NCBI RefSeq assembly: GCF_031846585.1
Contig: NZ_JAVRHK010000001.1
Coordinates: 186,001 to 250,000, forward strand
Direction of reading: 5' to 3'
Origin: Autumnicola musiva
GTDB taxonomy: Bacteria; Bacteroidota; Bacteroidia; Flavobacteriales; Flavobacteriaceae
Length of the DNA stretch: 64,000 nucleotides
Positions 8,237 through 16,092 of this stretch are shown piece after piece. The position numbers were made by a program, and so were the translations under genes. Under the pieces are notes generated by a model. The model did not search any database. It had not been told where the DNA came from and saw only the letters and a list, made by a program, of their open reading frames with translations. Positions within the stretch are counted from its first letter, which is position 1. Every line of letters starts with the position of its first letter.

Positions 8237-10807
8237 TTAAAAAGGTAAATTACCTATAGTAATATTTTCATGAAGTATATCTCCAATATATGATTCATTT
8301 GAGTTGAAGTAGCTTACCTCGAATTCATAATTATTAACAAAACGTGGTAAAGCTGAATTAAGTTTCCATGGTAAAAACAAAAGACCATCGTGTAATCTTA
8401 TACCTTCATTATCCAGATGGTCATTATAGGTAATTATTATATCTTTCTCAAATCTTGTCATTTGTTTATAAAACGAGCCTTTTTCCACCTGAGCTGTAAG
8501 TGAAGCCAAATTTGCTGCACTACTTTTCTCGTAGCCACAAATTTCATGATAAAACCTTTCAGCTTCATTCCTCTTCAGATGATAGGAGTTTAAAATGTGA
8601 CTATATAATTGTTTAGCTTTATTTCTACTGATGTCTTGATTAGAAATAATGTTCCCGTACACATCCTTATACATTTTTGTGCCAATTAATTTATCTACAA
8701 ATTGGGCGTTGGCACTTACTAAATCAACAAGCACCAATTTAAATGGAATAAGGGGACGAAAAAGTTTAGGTAATCTAGTGGCGGGATTAAATACCCTACT
8801 GTTTTTTTCTTCAAAATCAGCTTCAGGGTTAATAAGATATAGTATAAAATCCTTAAAAGAATTTTTTATTGATTTCTCACTATATCTGCAAAATGCTAAG
8901 GATTTTGGATTATCCAACCCTGTTTCAACAATTCGTTTTATATCAGAAATTTCGGAATCTGTTAGGGCACTCCCCAATTCTAATTCTACTTTACTTTTAA
9001 CCACATCCAAGGCACTAGAAACAGATTTATTTTCCATTTCTAAAATTTTTAAATCAGCCGCAGAAGCTCTAATAATAAAATATCTTTTGATATCTATAGG
9101 CAAATCCAGTTTTTCCATTCGATAGACAGCATAAAATAAGTGCCAATGATATAGATAATCATCAAGCTTTTCCTTAATTTCTGGCTTTACTAAATCTTTG
9201 ATTTGACGAAGAGATTGGTCAGTTCGTTTCTTGAAATCTGTAAAATTTTTATCGGTAAAGTTGCGCTGGAAAAGCTTATCTAAATAAGCATATAAATCAC
9301 GTTGTTTTAGTTTTTCATTATTTAATTTTTTTAATATTTCCGTATCATTTATAATCTTTAATATAATGCTAGTAAGGCGTTCCATAACTTGGTTATGATT
9401 ATGAGATCCTTGTTGAGCAAAGTTCACTTTACTAACCACCTCGTCATACCGCAACTGCATATTAATTAAATCCCCCCTCATCAAATTAGTAAGTCTCTCA
9501 TTGAACCTGATTGATTTACTATTTAATTCTTCCAAATTAGGTGCTTGGTAAGGAATCATACTATAACCATAACTTTGAAAATAAGATTTAATAAAATCTT
9601 TATTCATTAACTGATATCGATATATCTGTGTTAGCGTATTGGTTGCTATCGCAGCTCGATCACAAAAAAGTTCTTTTGTGATTTTATCACTTTTTTTAAT
9701 CTGAAATGAATCCCAATATTTAGAAGCCTTTTGGGTAGTAAATTCTATTTCTTCCTTAAAATTATCTAATTCTAAATTTACAGCTGAGTCCACATCACCA
9801 TCCAATTTACCTAATCGTGAATTCACAAATAATGCATTATGAAGCGTCCCACGGCACCTATAAAGGGCCTGAATAACCTGGCTTAAGGGTGTAGTAGTTG
9901 CAGGATGACCAGCCTCACTTATCACTACAATAGAAATATCCTGCTCGATATCAAAGCCAATAAAATATTTCCCGCTATATATAATTAAGTTATTAACGTC
10001 AAATAAATCCTCATCAGTTAGCACATCGGTTTTAACATCATATGCTTCCAATTTTAATTCTAAATTGTGGCCGACTAAACTTTTTTGAAGTTCAGATATT
10101 TTTTTGCGATGAACTTTACTGTTGTTTGAGAAACAAGCTACCTTCCGCCCCTCTTCCAGTTCCCTATGCATAAAAATGAAGGCATCTTTATACTTTGTGG
10201 TATATAAAAGATTTTTTGTTTCCTTCTTAGATGGTCCTATTTGAATATAATTAATCTCAATATTGGATGGCACATCTATATTCCTATAATTGGGAGTAGC
10301 CGTAGTAAGGGTAAAATTGGCCTTCCATTTATTAAATAGAAGTTCCAGAAAACGACCGCAATTAGCTCTTAAACTCGACTGAAATACTACATTATCATAC
10401 TCATCAACCACCACAGGAATTGTTAATAGTCGGTCAAATAAATTTGGATTCTTGTCTCGGATACTGCAAATAGAATCAGGTGTACAATTAATTATTAGGT
10501 TTTGTTTATTTTTAGGAACAGAAATAAAGTAATCACTTACCGTCTTCCATTTACCATTTAAACCTGTACACTTAAAAAACTGTTTATCGCTTTTATAGCT
10601 TGAGGCAGCATATGATTTTTTTTTAATCATTGGAGTTAAGGGGCTAATTATGATTAAATTTCCAGCCTGATAATTCATTAGAGCTGTGGTCACTCCCACC
10701 CCAGGAGCAGTTTTAGTAATATATTTATTTTTCGAAAAGTCATATAGCTCTGCTAATGCTTTTCCATTTATATATTGGCCTTGAAATAGTATTTTATTTT
10801 CGTTCAT
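8237..10807 (-). CDS. Divergent superfamily-2 helicase-like protein of the island
   Basis: The first 340 residues carry a degenerate superfamily-2 helicase layout (residue numbers from the TTG at 10816): TAPGVGVTT (36-44) at motif I, VVVDEYD (135-141) at motif II, TTATP (171-175) at motif III, SGKYFIGFD (281-289) near motif V and QALYRCRG (316-323) at motif VI. Motif I has no lysine at the Walker A position. The remaining 520 residues, rich in charged helices, match nothing I recognise. ATG at 10807 is preferred to the upstream TTG at 10816. It lies between the integrase and the RM operon and seems to be cargo of the integrated element. It may act in replication or maintenance of the element or in phage defence; this cannot be decided here. 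Confidence 0.6.
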   Translation of the reverse strand: MNENKILFQGQYINGKALAELYDFSKNKYITKTAPGVGVTTALMNYQAGNLIIISPLTPMIKKKSYAASSYKSDKQFFKCTGLNGKWKTVSDYFISVPKNKQNLIINCTPDSICSIRDKNPNLFDRLLTIPVVVDEYDNVVFQSSLRANCGRFLELLFNKWKANFTLTTATPNYRNIDVPSNIEINYIQIGPSKKETKNLLYTTKYKDAFIFMHRELEEGRKVACFSNNSKVHRKKISELQKSLVGHNLELKLEAYDVKTDVLTDEDLFDVNNLIIYSGKYFIGFDIEQDISIVVISEAGHPATTTPLSQVIQALYRCRGTLHNALFVNSRLGKLDGDVDSAVNLELDNFKEEIEFTTQKASKYWDSFQIKKSDKITKELFCDRAAIATNTLTQIYRYQLMNKDFIKSYFQSYGYSMIPYQAPNLEELNSKSIRFNERLTNLMRGDLINMQLRYDEVVSKVNFAQQGSHNHNQVMERLTSIILKIINDTEILKKLNNEKLKQRDLYAYLDKLFQRNFTDKNFTDFKKRTDQSLRQIKDLVKPEIKEKLDDYLYHWHLFYAVYRMEKLDLPIDIKRYFIIRASAADLKILEMENKSVSSALDVVKSKVELELGSALTDSEISDIKRIVETGLDNPKSLAFCRYSEKSIKNSFKDFILYLINPEADFEEKNSRVFNPATRLPKLFRPLIPFKLVLVDLVSANAQFVDKLIGTKMYKDVYGNIISNQDISRNKAKQLYSHILNSYHLKRNEAERFYHEICGYEKSSAANLASLTAQVEKGSFYKQMTRFEKDIIITYNDHLDNEGIRLHDGLLFLPWKLNSALPRFVNNYEFEVSYFNSNESYIGDILHENITIGNLPF

Positions 10808-11059
10808 TTTAGACAATAATTTACACCCTCGTAAGAGGCGAGTGTTTTTTTAGTACTTGGTTTGATTTTTAGTCAGTAAATACATCAGTTGGAGCAAACC
10901 AGAAATTAATGATGCCCTACAAATTAACTATATGTACTACTTATTGTAAGTAATATTTCAATCGATAAATATTATACAAATATATTTTGTGAAGAGCATA
11001 AAAACAACGGTTCCAACTGAAATTAATTAACAAATATTCTCTAGAATTTTAACATTTAA

Positions 11060-11170
11060 TCAAACCTCCAATAACCCGCTTAAAAATTCGTTGTTTACTC
11101 CAATCTCATACCACCCCCTACTTGGGTTTTTCATTATACCCAGTCCTTGCCCCGTTACCGTTCTTTTCAT
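11060..11170 (-). CDS. Candidate 36-residue small protein
   Basis: An ATG at 11170 opens a 36-codon frame ending in TGA. It is preceded by GGGAGGT, a strong Shine-Dalgarno match but only about one base from the ATG. A second in-frame ATG at codon 13 has AAGGA about 9 bases upstream. The product contains KNPSRGWYEIGVNNE and resembles nothing I know. The coding strand is purine-rich, as in real genes, but an ORF this short can arise by chance. Confidence 0.25.
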   Translation of the reverse strand: MKRTVTGQGLGIMKNPSRGWYEIGVNNEFLSGLLEV

Positions 11171-11198
11171 ACCTCCCTGTTAAGTAAAAATTCTATCC

Positions 11199-11336
11199 AT
11201 GCAGGTATCCGCTTTAAAAAATTTTCATGAAAATTATGCGATTTCTATAGGTCCTTTATTCAAATTCTATGACAAGTATCTGCTAGGGGGATATGAGGTG
11301 AAAAATGTAACCTCAGGGGGATATGAGGTGAAATAG
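11199..11336 (+). CDS. Candidate 45-residue small protein overlapping a direct repeat
   Basis: A plus-strand frame runs from ATG 11199 to TAG 11336. The 30-bp-period direct repeat is in frame, so the product ends with two GGYEVK units (the second at the C-terminus). No convincing ribosome-binding site precedes it. The in-frame repeat could mean coding constraint or simply coincidence. I do not recognise the protein. Confidence 0.2.
   Translation: MQVSALKNFHENYAISIGPLFKFYDKYLLGGYEVKNVTSGGYEVK
11285..11333. repeat. 19-bp direct repeat, 30-bp period
   Basis: AGGGGGATATGAGGTGAAA occurs at 11285-11303 and again, without a mismatch, at 11315-11333. The spacer contributes AACCTC, which pairs with GAGGT of the repeat to form a short dyad. 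Its position near the integrase and the 30-bp period (about three helical turns) suit an iteron-like or recombination-accessory protein binding site. That role is inferred. Confidence 0.75.
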
Positions 11337-11495
11337 TAGCCTTCTATGTGAGATAAGCAATCTAATATTAACTATTTTTTAGTTACAACAAAAAGTCCAA
11401 AATTGGAATTATTAAATATGGCTCTAAATATTGATTTCTTAACGAAACTATTATTATAAATCATTTTATAACATTAAAATTCCTAGAAAGAATAA

Positions 11496-12848
11496 TCACA
11501 AGTCGGCTAACTGGTCGTTGTAAGAATCTAATTTAGCATTATGTAAGCTGCTAATATAGTTTTGGGTAATAGCTATTGATGAATGTCCTAATAACATACT
11601 CAAGTGATGTACGTTCGCACCCATATCCACCAGCAATTGGCTGTATGTATGCCGAGCAGCATGGCTTGTAAATTTAGGTATTTTCAGTTTTTTAGCTATT
11701 TCCTTTAAATTGTAATTTAGCCTTTGATTTGCACTAATTAGCTTATTTTTTGCTGCGGTAGACATATATCCGTTTGGCTGCACTTCAATATCCTTGGCAA
11801 AGTCAAAAACGGTAGTAGTAAGTTCATTCGCTGTCAGTTGATACAAATACACTTTAATTAACTCATTAAGTTGCGCTTGTGAAGCTTTTAGCTTATTTGC
11901 TAATTGGAGTTGGTCCAATTCCGTTTTTTCGTGATTATCAAGCTGTAATACATACCCCTCGATATTGCTTAGATATAAATCAATCTTGTGCCTTATATCA
12001 ATGGGAAAAGCAATGGATAAAAAATGGATGGCCTTGTAACTCAACTTGCTATTCACATTTTTCTTAGTTTTATTTTGAAAATAGCTGAGGTATATACCAT
12101 GCTCCTTAACCAAAATATTTTCCCACTTTAATAATAGTAAGTCTCCTACCCTCATGCCACCACCATATAGCTGAAAAAGGAACATTTTGCGACCATAGTT
12201 TTGTTTGCTTGGCAATTCGATACTTGATATTTGATTAACCTGCGAAATATTTAGGCTTTTACTCTGTTTACGACACGTGGGCTTAGTTTGGGTGTCTATA
12301 AAAGGATGCACACGATATTGAACAATTTGGTATTTTACCGCCTTATTCACAATAGCTTTTAGAAAGGATAAGTATATTTTTCCAGATAAATTTCCAATAC
12401 CCTTTGTAGTTAAAAATGTTTGATAAGCCTTTACAATTTCGGGGGTAAGGAATGCTAGCTTTAATGCTGGTTGTTTGGTATTAACTAAAAACAAACGGAA
12501 ATTATTAAATGCTGTTCGGTATGCTGCCTTTGTCGATGGGTTTTCAATGGTAGGTATATATTTCTCCCAGTAATCCAGTATAATGGTGTTGCCAACATTT
12601 AATACCTCTATACTATTATAATTTTCATTAAGCTGCCCTAAAATGCTATTTATCTTTTCATTAAATTTTTTATAGTTAGCATTTGCTGATAGAACTTGTT
12701 GTTTATCTTTACTCCAGTGCGTTTTTAAAACCTTAATCCCTAAAGATTTTAATCTAGATTTTCGGTTGGTAGTAGTACGAACATTTAAATAAATATAACG
12801 TCTATTTTTTGGGTCTTCTTTGCCTGTAATTTTCACCGTTGTGCTCAT
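11496..12848 (-). CDS. Tyrosine recombinase / integrase of the island
   Basis: This is a site-specific recombinase of the phage-integrase family in the Bacteroidota layout: an N-terminal arm-binding domain, a SAM-like core-binding domain (about 90-190) and a C-terminal catalytic domain. The catalytic set is complete: R233 in GGGMRVGDLL, H396 and R399 in SHAARH, H422 in LLGHSS and the nucleophile Y431 in NYISS. An insertion of about 60 residues (295-355) sits inside the catalytic domain. It is the right-most gene of the island and points into it. Upstream lie a tandem 11-bp repeat and a truncated trmB, so it probably catalysed that insertion. Confidence 0.93.
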   Translation of the reverse strand: MSTTVKITGKEDPKNRRYIYLNVRTTTNRKSRLKSLGIKVLKTHWSKDKQQVLSANANYKKFNEKINSILGQLNENYNSIEVLNVGNTIILDYWEKYIPTIENPSTKAAYRTAFNNFRLFLVNTKQPALKLAFLTPEIVKAYQTFLTTKGIGNLSGKIYLSFLKAIVNKAVKYQIVQYRVHPFIDTQTKPTCRKQSKSLNISQVNQISSIELPSKQNYGRKMFLFQLYGGGMRVGDLLLLKWENILVKEHGIYLSYFQNKTKKNVNSKLSYKAIHFLSIAFPIDIRHKIDLYLSNIEGYVLQLDNHEKTELDQLQLANKLKASQAQLNELIKVYLYQLTANELTTTVFDFAKDIEVQPNGYMSTAAKNKLISANQRLNYNLKEIAKKLKIPKFTSHAARHTYSQLLVDMGANVHHLSMLLGHSSIAITQNYISSLHNAKLDSYNDQLADL

Positions 12849-12889
12849 CTTTGTTTAGAATAAATTATTAATAAAAACAGTAAAAAAGC

Positions 12890-12911
12890 TTTGTCCAACA
12901 TTTGTCCAACA
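12890..12911. repeat. Tandem 11-bp repeat TTTGTCCAACA x2 near the integrase
   Basis: Two perfect head-to-tail copies of TTTGTCCAACA occupy 12890-12900 and 12901-12911, between the integrase start and the trmB fragment. The second copy runs into AA to give the dyad TTGTCCAACAA. Short direct repeats beside an integrase and the insertion joint are typical arm-type or core recombinase-binding sites. That role is inferred. Confidence 0.7.
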
Positions 12912-12960
12912 AATGGAGGATTTTAACGGTATTTATCGCATCTTGAGAGAGTACGAGATT

Positions 12961-13092
12961 CTAAAAAACAGGGAGGGAAATATTAACACAAAACGTTCGG
13001 AAGCCTTTCTCTAACTCTTCTCTTGATGGCTGAATTACATTCGAAAATTCTTCGTTTTCTTTAAATCGTTTAAGCTTATTTTTACTTCCCAC
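12961..13092 (-). pseudogene. trmB: 5' fragment of trmB, tRNA (guanine-N7)-methyltransferase, cut by the island
   Basis: Translating the minus strand from GTG 13092 gives VGSKNKLKRFKENEEFSN, then VIQPSREELEKGF, which is the characteristic N-terminus of flavobacterial TrmB (tRNA m7G46 methyltransferase, normally about 220 residues). After about codon 31 (near 13000) the sequence departs from the family (RTFCVNIS) and stops at 12961. The SAM-binding body is absent. A TATTTTTG -7 element (13121-13128) sits upstream, so promoter, start and 5' coding end are all preserved. The break falls directly before the integrase gene, pointing to integration inside trmB. The remainder should lie beyond the left border of the island, outside this window. 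The family identity is recalled, not searched. Confidence 0.8.
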
Positions 13093-13120
13093 GTATAATT
13101 TAATATTTTGGTAAAATTAA

Positions 13121-13128
13121 CAAAAATA
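13121..13128 (-). promoter_or_regulatory. Probable -7 element of the trmB promoter
   Basis: On the minus strand the sequence is TATTTTTG, matching the Bacteroidota -7 consensus TAnnTTTG. It lies 28 bases before the GTG of the trmB fragment, leaving a leader of about 20 nt. No clear -33 TTTG was found at the expected spacing. Confidence 0.45.
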
Positions 13129-13159
13129 GCCCACAGGCAGATAACAATATATTTGTTAT

Positions 13160-14209
13160 ATGCGAAAGAAAAGAATTTTAGTAGCACCGCTTAACTGGGG
13201 CCTTGGTCATGCCACACGTTGCATTCCCATAATCAATGCTTTACAGGAAGAACAATTTGAGCCTGTTTTGGCTTCAGATGGAGCAGCACTCCTTTTACTG
13301 GAAAAAGAGTTTCCTCACCTTCCCGGTTTTGAACTACCTTCATATAATATTAAATACACCCAGTCCGGCAGCAACCTGAAATGGAAAATGATGTGGGACA
13401 GCCCCAAAATACTGAAGACTATAAAAGCTGAAAAAAAGTTCACCAAAAAACTGGTAGAGGATTATAACCTGAGCGGGATAATTTCTGACAACCGCTTTGG
13501 GGTAAGGTACAAGCACCTGAAGAACGTATTTATCACCCACCAGTTAAACGTTCTGAGCGGAAGCACTACCTACTTCAGCAGTAAAATCCACCGGAAGTAT
13601 ATTAAAAAGTTTGATGAATGCTGGATTCCCGATGCTCCCGGCAGTAAAAATCTAAGCGGGATCCTGGGCCATCTGCCAAAAACAGATGAAACTATAAAAT
13701 ACATGGGGCCGGTTAGCCGTTTAAAGAAAGAGGAGCTCCCGATAAAATTCAAATATCTCATTCTTCTTTCGGGGCCGGAACCACAAAGGACAATTTTAGA
13801 GAAGTTGCTTCTCGAGAAATTTGCAGGCACTTCAGAAAACATATTAATGATTCGCGGACTGATGGATGAAAAAAAGCAGCTTATAGGACCCACACACATT
13901 ACTATTGAAAATTACCGGTTTGGGCGCGAACTTGAAGAAGCTATTAATTCTGCAGAAATAATCATCTCCCGGTCCGGTTATACCAGCATTATGGACCTGG
14001 CAAAACTGGAGAAAAAAGCTTTTTTTATCCCCACTCCCGGCCAGTTTGAACAGGAATATTTAGCTGAAAGATTAATGAACCTTGGTATCGCCCCGTTTGC
14101 CAGGCAGGATACGTTTCAACTTTCTCTACTCAAGGATATTAAAAATTATAAAGGCTTAAAGAATATTAGCTGCAGTAACAAACTAAGGGAGCTCTTTACT
14201 CTTTTCTAA
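13160..14209 (+). CDS. GT-B fold glycosyltransferase (MurG/GT28-like, CHP00661 type)
   Basis: The protein is a probable cytosolic nucleotide-sugar glycosyltransferase. It opens with KRILVAPLNWGLGHATRCIPI, the glycine-rich first strand and loop of GT-B enzymes of the MurG type. The C-terminal half has a nucleotide-binding pattern: strand YLILLSGPEPQR, then SAEIIISRSGYTSIMDL (about 270-287) and FFIPTPGQFEQEYLA. At 349 residues it is full length. The acceptor is unknown. It is divergent from the trmB fragment and its last 27 bp overlap the sensor kinase gene tail to tail. A TATATTTG box at 13148-13155 is only 4 bases from the ATG. Confidence 0.8.
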   Translation: MRKKRILVAPLNWGLGHATRCIPIINALQEEQFEPVLASDGAALLLLEKEFPHLPGFELPSYNIKYTQSGSNLKWKMMWDSPKILKTIKAEKKFTKKLVEDYNLSGIISDNRFGVRYKHLKNVFITHQLNVLSGSTTYFSSKIHRKYIKKFDECWIPDAPGSKNLSGILGHLPKTDETIKYMGPVSRLKKEELPIKFKYLILLSGPEPQRTILEKLLLEKFAGTSENILMIRGLMDEKKQLIGPTHITIENYRFGRELEEAINSAEIIISRSGYTSIMDLAKLEKKAFFIPTPGQFEQEYLAERLMNLGIAPFARQDTFQLSLLKDIKNYKGLKNISCSNKLRELFTLF

Positions 14210-15235
14210 AGTAAAGGAAAATTCGCTTCCAACACCAAATACACTTTCCACATATATTTTCTCTTCATGGGCTTCAATAATGTGCTTTACAATAGAAAGC
14301 CCCAACCCGGAGCCGCCTTCTTTCCTGGAGCCGCTTTTATCTACCCTGTAGAAACGTTCAAAAAGACGCGGAATATTTTCTTTGGCGATCCCTTCCCCAT
14401 TATCAGTTACCCGCACAATTACCTTATTTTTAATAAGGTTTTCTATGGTAATTTCTGTAGTTCCGTCTTTTTTGCCGTATTTGATGGAATTTACTATCAG
14501 GTTTGTTAATACCTGCTGGATTCGCTCCCTGTCGGCATGCACATAGATGGTTTCCGGATAATCGGTATCAAAAGTAAGGGTGATGTTTTTTTTTGCTGCT
14601 TTCATTTCAAGCAGGTCAAAAGTATTCTGGATTAAATCTACAATATTAAAATCTTCCAGCTGAAGGTGCAGGTCTCCTGCTTCCAGTTTGGTGATCATAT
14701 CCAGATCTTTCACAATATAAATAAGACGTTCTACGCCTTTACTTGCCCTGTTAAGGTATTTTTTTCTTACCGACTTATCTTTCATAGCACCATCCAGCAA
14801 CGTTAAAATATATCCCTGAACGGTGAAAAGTGGCGTTTTAAGTTCATGGGAAACATTACCCATAAATTCTTTCCTATAGGTTTCCCTTATTTTTAAGGCT
14901 TCAATTTCAAGCTTTTTTGTTTCGGCAAATTTTTCCACCTCTTTGGTAAGCGTACCCATATCTGTAGTTACCTGGCCGGGGCGTAAAGTAGTAGAATCCA
15001 GCAGGGAAACATCGTCGTAGATTTTTTTAATACGACGGTAAATGAAATATTCCACCCGTTGCTGTATAATGATAAAAGTAAAAATATAAGTTACCGCTAT
15101 AAAAACAATTATTGGGACCAGCTGCAGGTTCCCTACGAAAAACAGAAAAGTACTCACCAAAAAACTTACGAAAATCGTAATATAGACTGATGTCTTTATT
15201 GCAAATTTGTATGAACGCTTAAACTTTTTTGCCAT
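14183..15235 (-). CDS. Membrane sensor histidine kinase (PhoR-like)
   Basis: A membrane-bound kinase that should phosphorylate the adjacent response regulator. Two membrane helices lie at about 14-34 and 38-58 with almost no periplasmic loop between them. The phosphoacceptor box is GNVSHELKTPL with H130. The ATP-binding lid motifs are IVNSIKYG (N), DNGEGI (G1) and GGSGLGLSIVKHI (G2). The start codon overlaps the regulator stop by one base (TAATG), so translation is coupled. The short loop suggests it does not sense a periplasmic ligand itself and may read a transporter, as PhoR does with Pst/PhoU; that is inference. Confidence 0.92.
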   Translation of the reverse strand: MAKKFKRSYKFAIKTSVYITIFVSFLVSTFLFFVGNLQLVPIIVFIAVTYIFTFIIIQQRVEYFIYRRIKKIYDDVSLLDSTTLRPGQVTTDMGTLTKEVEKFAETKKLEIEALKIRETYRKEFMGNVSHELKTPLFTVQGYILTLLDGAMKDKSVRKKYLNRASKGVERLIYIVKDLDMITKLEAGDLHLQLEDFNIVDLIQNTFDLLEMKAAKKNITLTFDTDYPETIYVHADRERIQQVLTNLIVNSIKYGKKDGTTEITIENLIKNKVIVRVTDNGEGIAKENIPRLFERFYRVDKSGSRKEGGSGLGLSIVKHIIEAHEEKIYVESVFGVGSEFSFTLEKSKELP

Positions 15236-15918
15236 TAAACTACAAACTTATACCCTACTCCTTTTACAGTTTTAAAACTGGCGTCACCAATTTTCTCCCG
15301 TAGTTTTCTTATATGAACATCTATAGTCCGGCCACCTACCACTACATCATTGCCCCAGATTTTGTCCATTATATCTTCCCTCTTAAACACCTTTCCCGGT
15401 TTGGAAGCCAAAAGGGATAAAAGCTCAAATTCCTTACGGGGAAGAAGCATTTCCTTATCGTTTTTTATGATTTTGTATTCTTCCCGATTTATAGTGAGAT
15501 CGCCAATTTTAACAATATTGGCATTAGGAGTGTCGTCCTTAAATCTTCTCAACAATGCCTTCACTTTACTAACCAACACCTTTGGTTTGATTGGTTTTGT
15601 AATATAATCATCGGCACCAGCATCAAAGCCAGCCATCTGAGAGTAATCTTCTCCCCTGGCGGTAAGAAATGTAATAATGGCATCTTCCAGTTCAGGAATT
15701 TTCCTGATTTTCTCACAGGCTTCAATGCCATCCATTCCCGGCATCATCACATCAAGGATAATCAGCTGTGGATTTTTCTTCTTAGCGAGCTTCACCCCTT
15801 CTGCACCATTATCGGCAGTAATTACTTTATATCCTTCCGAAGAAAGGTTATACCCAACGATCTCCAGGATATCTGGCTCATCGTCAACCAGGAGGATAGT
15901 GATGTCTTTTTTCTTCAT
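15235..15918 (-). CDS. OmpR/PhoB-family response regulator
   Basis: The receiver domain has the acidic pocket VDDE (11-14), the phosphorylation site D56 in LIILDVMMPG, a conserved Thr in FLTARG and Lys in ITKPIKP. The C-terminal winged-helix DNA-binding domain ends RTIDVHIRKLREKIGDASFKT..GYKF, the OmpR/PhoB signature. It is the first gene of the two-component operon and is divergent from a TonB receptor across a 174-bp gap. That gap has closely spaced TTAAC elements (15993-16014 and again at 16037), possible regulator sites. The receptor operon is the natural target to test. Confidence 0.93.
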   Translation of the reverse strand: MKKKDITILLVDDEPDILEIVGYNLSSEGYKVITADNGAEGVKLAKKKNPQLIILDVMMPGMDGIEACEKIRKIPELEDAIITFLTARGEDYSQMAGFDAGADDYITKPIKPKVLVSKVKALLRRFKDDTPNANIVKIGDLTINREEYKIIKNDKEMLLPRKEFELLSLLASKPGKVFKREDIMDKIWGNDVVVGGRTIDVHIRKLREKIGDASFKTVKGVGYKFVV

Positions 15919-16092
15919 GTTATTAGGTAGTTAAGATAAATTAAGGGTAAAAATAAAGATAAATTTCATTCCAGGCCTCAACCTGCTCATTGGTAACCTT
16001 TAACTAACATTAACATCATAAACGATTAATATGTAATTAACCATGTGTTTACATACTTGCACTTTATTTGCGCCAGAGAATTAAACACAGGA

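Larger units (their letters stand above)
10808..11495. other. AT-rich 0.7-kb gap between helicase-like gene and integrase
   Basis: No ORF of 60 codons lies here. I see a bulged hairpin followed by eight T's on the plus strand (10823-10851) just upstream of the helicase-like gene, two small divergent ORFs (11060-11170 minus, 11199-11336 plus), a 16-bp perfect palindrome AATTTTCATGAAAATT (11220-11235) and a 19-bp direct repeat (11285-11333). The stretch probably holds promoters for the helicase-like gene, and possibly recombination or replication sites of the element. Function is inferred from position only. Confidence 0.5.

Noticed and set aside
8649..9125. 158-codon plus-strand frame
   Set aside because: Antisense to the helicase-like gene; Ser/Leu-rich shadow.
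10823..10851. Bulged hairpin plus eight T's as a terminator
   Set aside because: No plus-strand gene ends there; it could equally be a leader structure of the minus-strand helicase-like gene, so it is mentioned only within the gap entry.
11117..11142. GGGT...ACCC dyad
   Set aside because: Arms of only about five bases; expected by chance.
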